Origin: DT-110 sp030148525
Lineage (GTDB): Bacteria > Bacteroidota > Bacteroidia > Chitinophagales > Saprospiraceae
Direction: 5' to 3'
DNA: 64,000 bases
NCBI GenBank assembly: GCA_965227445.1
Contig: OZ245751.1
Location: 5,084,001-5,148,000 of the forward strand
The position numbers and the translations under genes are program-made. Position 1 is the first letter of the stretch. The number at the start of each line of letters is the position of its first letter. Below the pieces are notes generated by a model that was not told the origin of the DNA, did not search any database, and saw nothing but the letters and a program-made list of their open reading frames with translations. Shown here piece after piece: positions 1 to 8,794 of this stretch.

Positions 1-546
1 GATGAACTGGAAAAAGGCCAGTTTGATGCCGCCCTCGGAGGTGCCCGCCGCGACGAAGAAAAAGCACGGGCTAAGGAGCGCTTCTTCAGCCATCGCGATG
101 ATTTCGGACAGTGGGATCCCAAAAATCAACGCCCGGAGTTGTGGAACCTCTTTAACGGCAAAAAGAATATGGGTGAGCACTTCCGGGTATTCCCCATCAG
201 CAACTGGACCGAGCTCGATGTATGGCAGTACCTCGCCATGGAAAAAGTGGAGCTGCCCAGCCTGTATTTCGCCCACGAACGCCCCGTCTTCGAACGCCAC
301 GGCACCTTGCTGGCCGACAGCGATTTCATGAATAAACGCGATACGGAAGTACCCAAAATGATGCAAGTACGTTGCCGGACCATTGGTGATATGACCTGTA
401 CCGGGGTCTGGGAATCCAGCGCAACCAGCATCGAAGAGATCATCGAAGAGGTCGCCACTACCCGCATGACCGAACGCGGCGGACGTACTGACGATAAGCG
501 ATCCGAAACGGCCATGGAGGACCGCAAAAAACACGGCTACTTCTGA
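1..546 (+). CDS. cysD: Sulfate adenylyltransferase subunit 2 (3' part)
   Basis: The 5' end lies outside the window; 181 C-terminal residues are visible. CysD is the catalytic ATP-sulfurylase subunit that makes adenosine-5'-phosphosulfate from ATP and sulfate, working with the GTPase CysN. The frame open from base 1 shows the family signatures GGARRDEEKARAKER and FGQWDPKNQRPELWN early on, then FRVFPISNWTELDVWQY, and ends in KKHGYF, the usual CysD C-terminus, so the end looks native. It is followed on the same strand by cysN after 181 bases, a longer gap than usual for cysDN because a large palindrome sits there. Family assignment is confident; the start cannot be judged. Confidence 0.95.
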   Translation, partial: DELEKGQFDAALGGARRDEEKARAKERFFSHRDDFGQWDPKNQRPELWNLFNGKKNMGEHFRVFPISNWTELDVWQYLAMEKVELPSLYFAHERPVFERHGTLLADSDFMNKRDTEVPKMMQVRCRTIGDMTCTGVWESSATSIEEIIEEVATTRMTERGGRTDDKRSETAMEDRKKHGYF

Positions 547-552
547 TAGATC

Positions 553-616
553 GCTTCAACATACTGTTTGGCATGAGATCGCCCCGGCGATCTCATGCCA
601 AACAGTATGTTGAAGC
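553..616. repeat. Perfect 31-bp palindrome between cysD and cysN
   Basis: Arms 553-583 and 586-616 are exact reverse complements separated by only CC, giving a 64-base near-perfect palindrome that starts seven bases after the cysD stop. There is no T-run after it, so it is not a classical intrinsic terminator. It could form a very stable mRNA hairpin inside the cysDN transcript (processing or attenuation) or a DNA cruciform. Confidence 0.95.
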
Positions 617-660
617 AGGCTTTGTAGCAAAGTGCTTTACACGGCACGATAAGCTCATTT

Positions 661-674
661 TTTTGGCGAAAGCC
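661..674 (+). repeat. Interspersed 14-mer, copy upstream of cysN
   Basis: Exact copy of TTTTGGCGAAAGCC in the cysD-cysN spacer, 53 bases before the cysN start. GGC-GAAA-GCC can fold as a 3-bp stem with a GAAA (GNRA) loop. One of 12 exact copies in the window. Confidence 0.9.
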
Positions 675-727
675 AGCAAACTAATAACGAATACCATACC
701 ACTACGGTGGTACCTAAATACCAACGA

Positions 728-1984
728 ATGGACGCCAAACACAGCGAACTATTGCGATTCACCACAGCCGGAAGTGTCGATGACGGGAAAAGTACCCTGA
801 TCGGCCGGCTGTTGTTCGATAGTAAATCCATCTTTGAAGACCAACTCGAAGCCGTCCGCGAAACCAGCGAGCGACGTGGGGAGGAAGGGGTTAACCTCGC
901 CCTGTTAACCGACGGGCTGAAGTCCGAACGCGAGCAGGGTATTACCATCGACGTAGCCTATCGCTACTTTGCCACCCCTAAGCGCAAATTTATTATTGCC
1001 GACACGCCGGGTCACATCCAATATACCCGCAATATGGTGACGGGTGCCTCCACAGCTAATGTGGCACTGATACTAATCGATGCCCGCAAAGGCGTACTGG
1101 AACAAACCCGCCGACACGCTTTTATCGCTTCCCTGCTGCAGATCCCTCACCTGGTCGTATGCGTCAACAAAATGGACTTGGTTGACTACAGCCAGGAACG
1201 CTACGAAGAGATCAAGGAGGAGTTCGAAAAATTCAGCTACAAACTCGATGTGAAGGATGTACACTTCATTCCAATCTCGGCTCTGAAAGGAGACAATGTC
1301 GTTGAGCGTTCCAAGAACACCACTTGGTACGATGGAACTACCCTCCTGTACTACCTGGAAAATGTGCATATCGGTAGCGACCACAATTTCATCGATGCTC
1401 GTTTCCCCGTGCAATACGTAGTGCGTCCCAACACCGACGATTTTCACGATTACCGCGGCTATGCCGGTCGCGTCGCCGGTGGTGTATTCAAACCCGGCGA
1501 TAAAGTCATGCTGCTACCCAGTGGTTTTTTCAGCAAAATCAAACAGATCGATACGTTCGACGGGCCAATCCAGGAGGCCTATCCGCCCATGTCGGTCACC
1601 CTTCTACTCGAGGACGATCTGGATCTGAGCCGTGGCGATATGATCGTCCGGGAAAATAACCAGCCCGAGGTAGGCCAGGACCTGGAAGTAATGATCTGCT
1701 GGTTCAACGATCGTCCCATGCAGCAACGCGGCAAGTACACCCTCATGCATACCACACAGGACGTACGCTGTGTCATCAAGGATATTCGCTATAAACTCGA
1801 TATCAACACCCTCCATCGCGACCAGGAAGATAAAAACATCGAAATGAACGATATCTGCCGGGTGGCCTTGCGTACCACCAAGCCCCTGTTCTACGATGCA
1901 TACCGCAAAAACCGCATCACCGGTTCCATCATCCTCATTGATGAGGCTACGAATGAGACGGTTGGCGCGGGGATGATCATATGA
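728..1984 (+). CDS. cysN: Sulfate adenylyltransferase subunit 1 (GTPase)
   Basis: A 418-residue GTPase that drives APS synthesis by CysD. The EF-Tu-like GTP-binding motifs are all present: G1 at residues 15-22 (GSVDDGKS), G3 DTPGHIQY and G4 NKMD, followed by beta-barrel domains with the typical PVQYVVRP segment. I start at the ATG at 728 (MDAKHSELLRFTTAGS) because CysN proteins begin only a few residues before LRFTTAGS; a GTG at 707 would add seven residues with no family support. The length is near the lower range for CysN and there is no fused CysC kinase domain. It is the likely partner of the preceding cysD. A PAP phosphatase gene (cysQ, 28217) is also in the window but not linked. Confidence 0.95.
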   Translation: MDAKHSELLRFTTAGSVDDGKSTLIGRLLFDSKSIFEDQLEAVRETSERRGEEGVNLALLTDGLKSEREQGITIDVAYRYFATPKRKFIIADTPGHIQYTRNMVTGASTANVALILIDARKGVLEQTRRHAFIASLLQIPHLVVCVNKMDLVDYSQERYEEIKEEFEKFSYKLDVKDVHFIPISALKGDNVVERSKNTTWYDGTTLLYYLENVHIGSDHNFIDARFPVQYVVRPNTDDFHDYRGYAGRVAGGVFKPGDKVMLLPSGFFSKIKQIDTFDGPIQEAYPPMSVTLLLEDDLDLSRGDMIVRENNQPEVGQDLEVMICWFNDRPMQQRGKYTLMHTTQDVRCVIKDIRYKLDINTLHRDQEDKNIEMNDICRVALRTTKPLFYDAYRKNRITGSIILIDEATNETVGAGMII

Positions 1985-1988
1985 ATAC

Positions 1989-2075
1989 AGGTTTTAGGTT
2001 TTAGGTTTGAGGTTTGAGGTTTGAGGTTTGGGGTTTGAGGTAACCTATCACCTCAAACCTCAAACCTCACACCTG
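1989..2075. repeat. Inverted array of GGTTTGA-type heptamers
   Basis: Five or more degenerate copies of a 7-bp unit (AGGTTTG) run up to about 2040. They are followed after a short spacer by the complementary units CCTCAAA, so the array can fold as a long hairpin. It lies between the convergent ends of cysN and the 2067 gene and overlaps the latter's stop, so a role as a bidirectional terminator is plausible. Related units appear near 2650-2720, 15129-15168 and 37136-37200. Confidence 0.85.
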
Positions 2076-2438
2076 CCTCGGGGAACGTTGACGGGCCTGG
2101 ATCAGTGCGTATAACATGGCTCCGATTTCGTAGCATTCCTGAATTTCCGGTTCAGTGACCGTCTTTGGGGCTAATTCGAGAGCTTGGACAATAATCAATT
2201 GGGTTTTGAGTTCGGCGATGGATCCTTTGGCAATGTAGAAGTAATGGATACTCTGCTTATTTGAACGTAACTCATCTCCCTCTGCAATATTAGACGGTGC
2301 CGAAACAGCAGCTCTCCTTAATTGATCGACCATGCTTAAATCTCTGGCCAGGGCCGGATATTTATTGGTAATTTGGTAAATCCGCACCGCCAATGTTTTG
2401 GCTCGCTGCCAGACGGATAAATTTTGAAAATTTCCCAT
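2067..2438 (-). CDS. Four-helix-bundle (S23/IVP-type) protein
   Basis: 123 residues matching the four helix bundle family once called 23S-rRNA intervening-sequence protein: N-terminal FQNLSVWQRAKTLAVRIYQ, central DLSMVDQLRRAAVSAPSNIAEG, and the later YFYIAKGSIAELKTQL. These are small helical proteins of unknown cellular role, common as single genes in Bacteroidota. No rRNA surrounds it here, so it is a free-standing copy. Its stop codon is formed inside the heptamer array at 1989-2075, so the last few residues (RSPRQV) may have been shaped by that repeat. The start MGNFQNLSVW fits the family. It stands alone on its strand, with cysN converging from the left. Confidence 0.85.
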   Translation of the reverse strand: MGNFQNLSVWQRAKTLAVRIYQITNKYPALARDLSMVDQLRRAAVSAPSNIAEGDELRSNKQSIHYFYIAKGSIAELKTQLIIVQALELAPKTVTEPEIQECYEIGAMLYALIQARQRSPRQV

Positions 2439-2724
2439 AATTTATTTTAGGGCAATATCCGATTAACCGATTTGCTCTACCAGACAGTTTGCTTTTTTTG
2501 TAGGTGAGCAGAATTGACTTTTAAGAGCATGTACTCCCTATAAAAAACTGAAATACAATAACTTGCACCTTCAGAACAACCCGACCCAACGAAACAGACT
2601 GAACTATTTCGTCCAAAAAAACCACTATCTTACACTAAAGAAGTCAAACACTCCCCCCATACCTCTAACCTCCAGACCTATAACCTAACCTCAAATCCCA
2701 TACCTCTAACCTCAAACCTGAATT

Positions 2725-3411
2725 ATGCTTTTCCCCATCGGCGACGATAATATTAAGGGTGGCCACCGGCCCATTTTCAGCTATAGCCTGATCCTGATCA
2801 ATGTGGTCATCTTTGGGTATGAGATGCAGTTGGGTGGTGGTTTGAATGCCTTCGTGCGGACCTACGGGGCTATTCCCGCAGAGGTCATGCAGGGGGAAGA
2901 CCTGTTCACCCTCCTGACATCTACCTTCCTACACGGTGGGATTATGCACTTGCTGGGTAATATGCTCTTCCTTTGGATCTTTGCCGATAATATCGAAGCG
3001 GTGGTGGGGAACATGCGTTTTTTCGCCTTTTACCTATTGGGTGGATTGGTGGCTCATGCCGCTCATATCGCCTATGACCCCTCGAGTATCGTTCCTACGG
3101 TGGGAGCGAGTGGAGCCATTGCCGCCGTCATGGGAGCTTACCTGGTCATGTTTCCCCGGTCGCGGGTACGGGTATTATTTTTAATCTTTCCGTTTCACAT
3201 ACCCGCTTTTATATTTTTGGGGCTCTGGATCTACTTTCAACTGGAAAGCGGGATCGGCTCCCTGCAAATGCGGGGCGAACAGATCGGAGGAGTCGCCTAC
3301 TGGGCCCATATCGGAGGTTTTGTTTTTGGTGTATTGTACGGCTTTTACTACCGGGCTGCGCGGAGTATGCCACCTTTCGGAAAACAAAGGCTGGACCACG
3401 AAATTGGGTAA
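2725..3411 (+). CDS. Rhomboid family intramembrane serine protease
   Basis: 228 residues with about six hydrophobic helices. Rhomboids cut membrane proteins within or next to their transmembrane segments. The family marks are all present: the HGGIMHLLGN motif (H70, H75, N79), GASG with the nucleophile S129, and AHIGG with the catalytic H195. The protein opens with MLFPIGDDNI, the usual beginning of Bacteroidota rhomboids, which supports the start. The preceding 60 bases again hold ACCTCAAACC-type heptamers. After the stop, 3412-3546 has no gene; GCACG/CGTGC arms at about 3450-3480 could form a weak hairpin. The substrate cannot be inferred; the downstream secreted peptidase is transcribed in the same direction after 135 bases. 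Confidence 0.93.
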   Translation: MLFPIGDDNIKGGHRPIFSYSLILINVVIFGYEMQLGGGLNAFVRTYGAIPAEVMQGEDLFTLLTSTFLHGGIMHLLGNMLFLWIFADNIEAVVGNMRFFAFYLLGGLVAHAAHIAYDPSSIVPTVGASGAIAAVMGAYLVMFPRSRVRVLFLIFPFHIPAFIFLGLWIYFQLESGIGSLQMRGEQIGGVAYWAHIGGFVFGVLYGFYYRAARSMPPFGKQRLDHEIG

Positions 3412-3546
3412 TAGTTTATAAATTTTAATTCCTAATTTTTAATTGGTTTAGCACGTTCGGTTTACCGTATCGCGTGCAGCGTTTTTTTGCAGATCAAGGA
3501 TTTAACCCTACCCTTCGCTCTTGCGATGGGTGCAAAATCCTGATCC

Positions 3547-6500
3547 ATGCGATGCTGTTTCGTTTCTTTTTTTAGCCTGTTTGTGCTTTTTCCGCAAGGC
3601 GTCTTTTCGCAAAACTCCATTGATACATTCGGTAACGCCTGGATCCGTGAAGGGCAAACCTACGTCCGGTTAGCCGTTGCGGACGATGGTCTTTACCGGA
3701 TATCCTCGTCCAGTTTGGAGGAAGTGGGTGTGCCCGTTTCCGAAATTCCGGGACATGCTTATCAGTTGTTTCGCCACGGACAGGAAGAACCGCTCTGGAT
3801 CAGTAGCGGGGAGAAACCGCTGGGACCGGCCGACTTTGTCCAGTTTTTCGGACGGCGCCCGCGGGGTGAACTCGATGCGTTGCTTTTACCGGAAAGCGGG
3901 ACTGGCTTGAATCCCGAGCTCAGCTTGTATACCGATAGCACCTTATATTTTCTAACCTGGTCGGTTCACGGCTCTACCGCATTGCGTTTTTCGCATCCCT
4001 CGGCCCAAAATGGTAATTGGCGGGAATCGGTTACCGTAGTGCAAACCCGGGTTTTCCGGGAATCCTTTATGCAGCCCAATTACCAGTCCTATCTGCACGA
4101 CTCCCGTCTGGAGTCAACTGAAGGGTTCGGCAGTATGCACCAGTTTCGGCACCAATGGGATTTCCCTGCTCCTGGTTATCTGCCTGCTCAAGGCCCGGCA
4201 GAACTTACCATCCGCTACGTAACTCAATCCGATGTGCCCGGGCGGATATCCTTTAGCACGAATGGAAAAAGATTAGCGACCTCCTTCCCGAAAAAAGCCT
4301 GGAACGTGCAGGAACTTACCATGCCGGTATTACCATCTGGAAACCGGCTTGCTTTTTTTGCGGAAGCAAAAGGAGGGCGCGTGACCCTGGCTTTCGCCAA
4401 AATTCAGTATGAACGATCGGTAAACAGCCTTAAAACAGCGGCCAGTCCCACACGGGTGCTTGGTGATTCTATGTCCAGAACCATGGTTTCCGCCGGTGGG
4501 ATCTGGGTTCAACCCGACCGGGGATGGCAAATAGAAGGGGACACCATTACGGTTCCGGCCAGCAGTGAGCCTTGGATTTTCCAACCCATCTCCACCATTC
4601 GGTGGATCATCCCCACCGGTGCCACAGCACCACCTCCCCTGCCTGGTCATCGGGCCAATTACCACCTGATCGGCCCATCCCGGTGGCTGGAACCAGGACG
4701 AGCCGGCGATGCCCTGGCTATTTACCGAAGCTCTGCAGCAGGTGGAGGTTTCCGCGTACAAACCTGGCCTCAGGAGGAACTCGCCTTCTGGTTCGGATAC
4801 GGGTACGAGCACCATCCCATCGCCTATCGGCATTGGTCGCGGTGGCTATTTAAGCGCGGACAAGCAGACGGCATGGTCGCATTGCTCGGCAAGACGCTTA
4901 CCTACCCAAACCGACAGGAATTGAAAGATAAGTATCCCGGTCCGCCCACATTTGGGCACCCGGGTAGTGACTACCTGTTGTTGCAAATGACGGATACCCC
5001 GACTTCTCCATCTATCGGGCGAATAGCCGCCCGTACAGAGGAGGAACTGCGTGCCTACCTCGAAAAAGTACAACACTACGAGGCACTATTCCGGGAAGCC
5101 GCGACAACCGATCGGCATTATTGGCGCAAACGGGTCCTGCACATTTCGGGCGGACGGGGCAGCGAGCGGAGGCGTTTTGCGGCCTTGCTCGATCAGCTTG
5201 AGCGCACGCTTTCGCAAAATGGTTACGGTGCGGAGGTAATCAATACCAGTAAAGAATCGGATCAACCGGTCGATGTGTCGGTTGCACAGAAAGCCATTGA
5301 TGCCATCAACGAAGGAGTGGGCATCAAGACATTCCTGGGACACGGCGCGGTAGTTAACACCGATATTGGATTAGACGACCCAAGCCTGTTCGAAGCAACC
5401 GATAAAACGGGTCTGTTTTTCTCTCTGGGATGCAGTACCGGTAATCTATTTACCGTCCAGGAGAGTATCAGCGAGCGGTTTGTTCTGGCACCCGACCGGG
5501 GTGCCCTGGCCTACATTGCCTCCGCGGGGGTCGGCAGCGACTACGATCAATTTACCTATACCCGTTTATTTTACGAAGCACTGGGAAGTACCTGCTTTAC
5601 TTGTCCACTCGGAATTATTATGCGGGGGGTACGACAGCAATTTGAAAACGACACTTCCAGAATCCGTCAAATACTGACCCAGCAAATGACCTTTCACGGT
5701 GATCCGGCACTACGACTGCAGGTCAATGATACGCCCGATTATGCGCTGGATGCCGCTACCGCCCGAATGAGTACTGATCAATTGACGGTCACATTGAACA
5801 TAAAAAATCTGGGTCGCAACCGGCCTGATACGATCCCGGTTCAGTTAAGGGTGGTCTCGCCTTCCGGCAAAAACATTACCTACGACACCCTCGTGGTAGT
5901 TTCGGGACACCTCAATCTGGACTGGGCCATCCCTTACCCTGATCAGCCAGTCAGCGGAGCACTTACGCTTTACGCTATTCTCGATCCCGACCAAAGGTTG
6001 GAGGAGGTTACGCACGAGAACAATGCGTTGCTCCACCCTATACAGGTGGAGGTCCGCTCTTCCGGTCCGGCCGCTTTATTCCCGCCTGACGATTGGGTCG
6101 TCACGGATACCATCCCGGAGTTGTGGGCTTCCGTGGACGACCCGTTTGCGGCCAGGGTCCATTATCAGTTTGAGGTGGACACGGTTCCTGATTTTAGCTC
6201 TCCCTTTCGGAAAAAATGGACGGTGAGTGGAGGTAGTGCAGTGGGATGGAAATTAGAGCATGTCCCCGAAGCGGCCAGCGTACTATTCTGGCGGGTATAT
6301 TCACCCCATAATAGTCCGGATGAGCAGCCCGTACACCGCTTCACCTATCGGCCCGCCAACCCGGGGGGCTGGCAGCAAGCTCACCCTCTGGCCTTTCGGC
6401 AAAACACAAAGCATGGCCTGGTGACGGATTCTACCGGTTGGAACCTTGCCAGTCGCCCGGTGGGTATACTGGCCATGTCAGTTAGTCAGGCCCCGGTTAG

Positions 6501-8223
6501 CAGTGACCGTTCCCGTTTGTTTCTCGACAATGATAGTGTGGACAAAGTACCCCACGGGCAAGCTTCTCTTACTTGTTATGTTTTTGATAAGAAATCCCCT
6601 GATGTCTGGACGAGCAAAACCTATTCCGTATTATCCTCCGATAGCCGACAAGCCCTGGTCAACGATCTACGAGCTTACCCGGCAGGAACGCCCATTCTCC
6701 TGATCGGTTATGTCCGAAAAGGCTATTCGTACACCGTTCATTCCTGGTCAGGTCTGCGGTCGTATCTGGAGCATCAGGGAGCCACACAACTGGAACGATT
6801 AACCATAGCTGGTAGTGCTCCCTATGCCTTCGCATTTCGCAAAGATGAGGGAGTATTAGGCGAAATTCCCGTGCCCGATACACCGGCAACCCGTGCAAAC
6901 CTGTTGTTCGACCTGCTCTTTCCGGTACAAAAGGGTACAATGGTCAGTCCCCGCATTGGTCCGGCGAAAGCATGGCGATCTTTATTCCTTTCCATGGCAG
7001 ACTCCCTCTGCAACTACCAGCAATTAAACCTTTCGGTTTTGGCGAAAGCCGCATCGGGAGACACCCTGAACCACGGAACCTGGCCCATTCCTAATTGCAG
7101 CACTACCATTGATCTGAGTGATATCGATGCCCAAAGGTGGCCCTACCTACTTTTGCAGTACGAGGCCAAAGGCAGCCTGTTGCCCATAGCATCCTGGACC
7201 GTGGATTACGATCCGGCAACGGAGTTAGCACTAGCAGATCTTTCTTTACCCGATACCATTTGGCCGGGGCAACCCGTCTCATTAACCGGAAAAGTCTTGG
7301 CCTTTCCACCGGATCGGAGAGCTATTCCGGTCAGGCTTTCTCTCCAAACTCTGACACCTGGATTGCGGATCACGGATACCCTGGAGGCACCCGCAACCTT
7401 TAGCCTTCCTTTAGCCACCAACCATCTGCCCGGCAAATGGCCACTACAGGTCCGTGTATCGCCCTTGCGCCCGGAGTACCCGGAATGGATCAGCCGTAAT
7501 AACCGGGCAGAAAAAACGGTAACGGTCCGTCAGGACAGCGAGGAGCCTACCCTGCTGCTTTCCCTGGATGGACGCACGCCAGTACCTGACCAGCAAGTGG
7601 GAAGTGAACCGCTCATCCGGATACACATGATGGACAGAAACCCCTACGGACTGATCAGCGATACCGTACTCATCAGTATACAACTTGTCTTTCCCGACGG
7701 CACCAAACGACCAATCCCGCTCAACCATCCATTCGTCGACCTCACCCCGGTAAACCATCCGGGGGATACCCTGGCAATAACCTTAAAGCTCCAGTTAGCG
7801 CAACGTGGACAATACACCTTGCTAATCACCGGGCGCGATCGGTCAGGGAATGCCGTCCGTTCCGGGCTCTCCTTTTTGGTTGGAGAAGGACGACCGCCTC
7901 TTTCCCTGAGACCTTTCCCAAATCCATTTTCCAGTCGGATCCGGTTTGCGTATACTTATCGCGGACTGGTCAAAGTTACCACTGTACGGATGGCCATCGT
8001 GAATAAGGCAGGACAAGTGGTTCGTCAGGTTACGGCGGAAGAATTCGGCCCCCTTTTCCCCGGCGAACATTTGTCGGATTGGGTTTGGGATGGAAAGGAC
8101 GAAGCTGGGAAAGTGGTACCGGATGGGATATATGGGTACCGATTAGAGTGGGCGCCGGACCCCGTATTTGGTACGGCAAGATCGCTGGAAAGGGTCAGCG
8201 GGATATTGGTTAAAATGCATTAG
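3547..8223 (+). CDS. C25 (gingipain-type) cysteine peptidase, PorU-like, secreted
   Basis: 1558 residues with a clear signal peptide (cut after about VFSQ, residue 22). Residues ~525-715 form a C25 caspase-like domain: the dyad is H599 in FLGHGAVVN and C629 in LGCSTGN. A CARDB-like domain follows (~740-830), then a stretch around 980-1120 that resembles the ILEI/FAM3 fold (HGLVTDSTGWN, GILAMSVSQ, FAFRKDEGV). The C-terminus is a FlgD-type Ig domain (FPNPFSSRIRF ... VVPDGIYGY). C25 proteins include gingipains and the T9SS sortase PorU; the order of domains and the lack of other T9SS genes nearby leave this one between PorU-like and an independent secreted peptidase. The 14-mer occurs in frame at 4389 (AFAK) and 7037 (VLAKA), and a stem-swapped copy at 6391. 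The stop overlaps the convergent 8210 gene by 14 bases. Confidence 0.85.
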   Translation: MRCCFVSFFSLFVLFPQGVFSQNSIDTFGNAWIREGQTYVRLAVADDGLYRISSSSLEEVGVPVSEIPGHAYQLFRHGQEEPLWISSGEKPLGPADFVQFFGRRPRGELDALLLPESGTGLNPELSLYTDSTLYFLTWSVHGSTALRFSHPSAQNGNWRESVTVVQTRVFRESFMQPNYQSYLHDSRLESTEGFGSMHQFRHQWDFPAPGYLPAQGPAELTIRYVTQSDVPGRISFSTNGKRLATSFPKKAWNVQELTMPVLPSGNRLAFFAEAKGGRVTLAFAKIQYERSVNSLKTAASPTRVLGDSMSRTMVSAGGIWVQPDRGWQIEGDTITVPASSEPWIFQPISTIRWIIPTGATAPPPLPGHRANYHLIGPSRWLEPGRAGDALAIYRSSAAGGGFRVQTWPQEELAFWFGYGYEHHPIAYRHWSRWLFKRGQADGMVALLGKTLTYPNRQELKDKYPGPPTFGHPGSDYLLLQMTDTPTSPSIGRIAARTEEELRAYLEKVQHYEALFREAATTDRHYWRKRVLHISGGRGSERRRFAALLDQLERTLSQNGYGAEVINTSKESDQPVDVSVAQKAIDAINEGVGIKTFLGHGAVVNTDIGLDDPSLFEATDKTGLFFSLGCSTGNLFTVQESISERFVLAPDRGALAYIASAGVGSDYDQFTYTRLFYEALGSTCFTCPLGIIMRGVRQQFENDTSRIRQILTQQMTFHGDPALRLQVNDTPDYALDAATARMSTDQLTVTLNIKNLGRNRPDTIPVQLRVVSPSGKNITYDTLVVVSGHLNLDWAIPYPDQPVSGALTLYAILDPDQRLEEVTHENNALLHPIQVEVRSSGPAALFPPDDWVVTDTIPELWASVDDPFAARVHYQFEVDTVPDFSSPFRKKWTVSGGSAVGWKLEHVPEAASVLFWRVYSPHNSPDEQPVHRFTYRPANPGGWQQAHPLAFRQNTKHGLVTDSTGWNLASRPVGILAMSVSQAPVSSDRSRLFLDNDSVDKVPHGQASLTCYVFDKKSPDVWTSKTYSVLSSDSRQALVNDLRAYPAGTPILLIGYVRKGYSYTVHSWSGLRSYLEHQGATQLERLTIAGSAPYAFAFRKDEGVLGEIPVPDTPATRANLLFDLLFPVQKGTMVSPRIGPAKAWRSLFLSMADSLCNYQQLNLSVLAKAASGDTLNHGTWPIPNCSTTIDLSDIDAQRWPYLLLQYEAKGSLLPIASWTVDYDPATELALADLSLPDTIWPGQPVSLTGKVLAFPPDRRAIPVRLSLQTLTPGLRITDTLEAPATFSLPLATNHLPGKWPLQVRVSPLRPEYPEWISRNNRAEKTVTVRQDSEEPTLLLSLDGRTPVPDQQVGSEPLIRIHMMDRNPYGLISDTVLISIQLVFPDGTKRPIPLNHPFVDLTPVNHPGDTLAITLKLQLAQRGQYTLLITGRDRSGNAVRSGLSFLVGEGRPPLSLRPFPNPFSSRIRFAYTYRGLVKVTTVRMAIVNKAGQVVRQVTAEEFGPLFPGEHLSDWVWDGKDEAGKVVPDGIYGYRLEWAPDPVFGTARSLERVSGILVKMH

Positions 8224-8794
8224 GACTGTCCTCTTGGTACAACTTCTTCTCACGGATCACACGGCAAGGATTACCCACAGCTACGGAATTGGGAGGAATG
8301 TTGTTAGTAACTACCGCGCCAGCTCCGATAATCACGTTTTCGCCAATGGTGACGCCGGGTAATACCACTGCATTTGCACCGATCCAGACATGATTACCGA
8401 TTCGAACGGGAGAATGCCGGGTTGACCGGCGGTAGTCCGTCTCGACGTGGTTGGCGGTGACGATCACCACGCCGGGGGCCAACCGGACATTATCGCCCAG
8501 AACCAAGCCATTGACCGCATTGATATAGACACCGGGCGAGTCACCGGGATCACAGCAAACACCCTTTTGTATCCGGCCCGGATGGTGAATCCGCGAGGTA
8601 AAATGGACCGGCCATTCGGCAGTGCCATTGTACCGCAATACCTTTTGCCAAAAGGCATAGCGCCACAACAGGTAACATAAAGGCTGATAACCTTGCCGTG
8701 GTCGCACATACTGCGGGTATAACCAACGAACCAATGGCATCAGGATCCAATGATCGGCCTTATATAACAGGGGTTTATACCGATGCCAACTCAT
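8210..8794 (-). CDS. Hexapeptide-repeat acyltransferase (LbH fold)
   Basis: 194 residues from the ATG at 8794 (MSWHRYKPLLY). The C-terminal half shows hexapeptide repeats of a left-handed beta helix (LVLGDNVRLAPGVVI, PVRIGNHVWIGANAVVL, TIGENVIIGAGAVVTNNI) with the VAVGNPCRVIR end typical of maltose/serine O-acetyltransferases. A H in TANHVETD is a candidate catalytic histidine. It is the last gene of a minus-strand polysaccharide operon and overlaps the flippase by 20 bases, indicating coupled translation; probable role is O-acetylation of a surface glycan or its precursor (inference). A longer reading frame starting at 8896 lies entirely over the flippase gene and is rejected. Its 3' end overlaps the C25 peptidase stop. 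Confidence 0.88.
   Translation of the reverse strand: MSWHRYKPLLYKADHWILMPLVRWLYPQYVRPRQGYQPLCYLLWRYAFWQKVLRYNGTAEWPVHFTSRIHHPGRIQKGVCCDPGDSPGVYINAVNGLVLGDNVRLAPGVVIVTANHVETDYRRSTRHSPVRIGNHVWIGANAVVLPGVTIGENVIIGAGAVVTNNIPPNSVAVGNPCRVIREKKLYQEDSPNAF

Noticed and set aside
553..616. Rho-independent terminator of cysD
   Set aside because: There is no T-run after the stem, and cysN, which needs cysD in equal amounts, follows on the same strand.
707..727. GTG start for cysN
   Set aside because: Adds seven residues not typical of CysN; the ATG at 728 places LRFTTAGS at the expected distance from the start.
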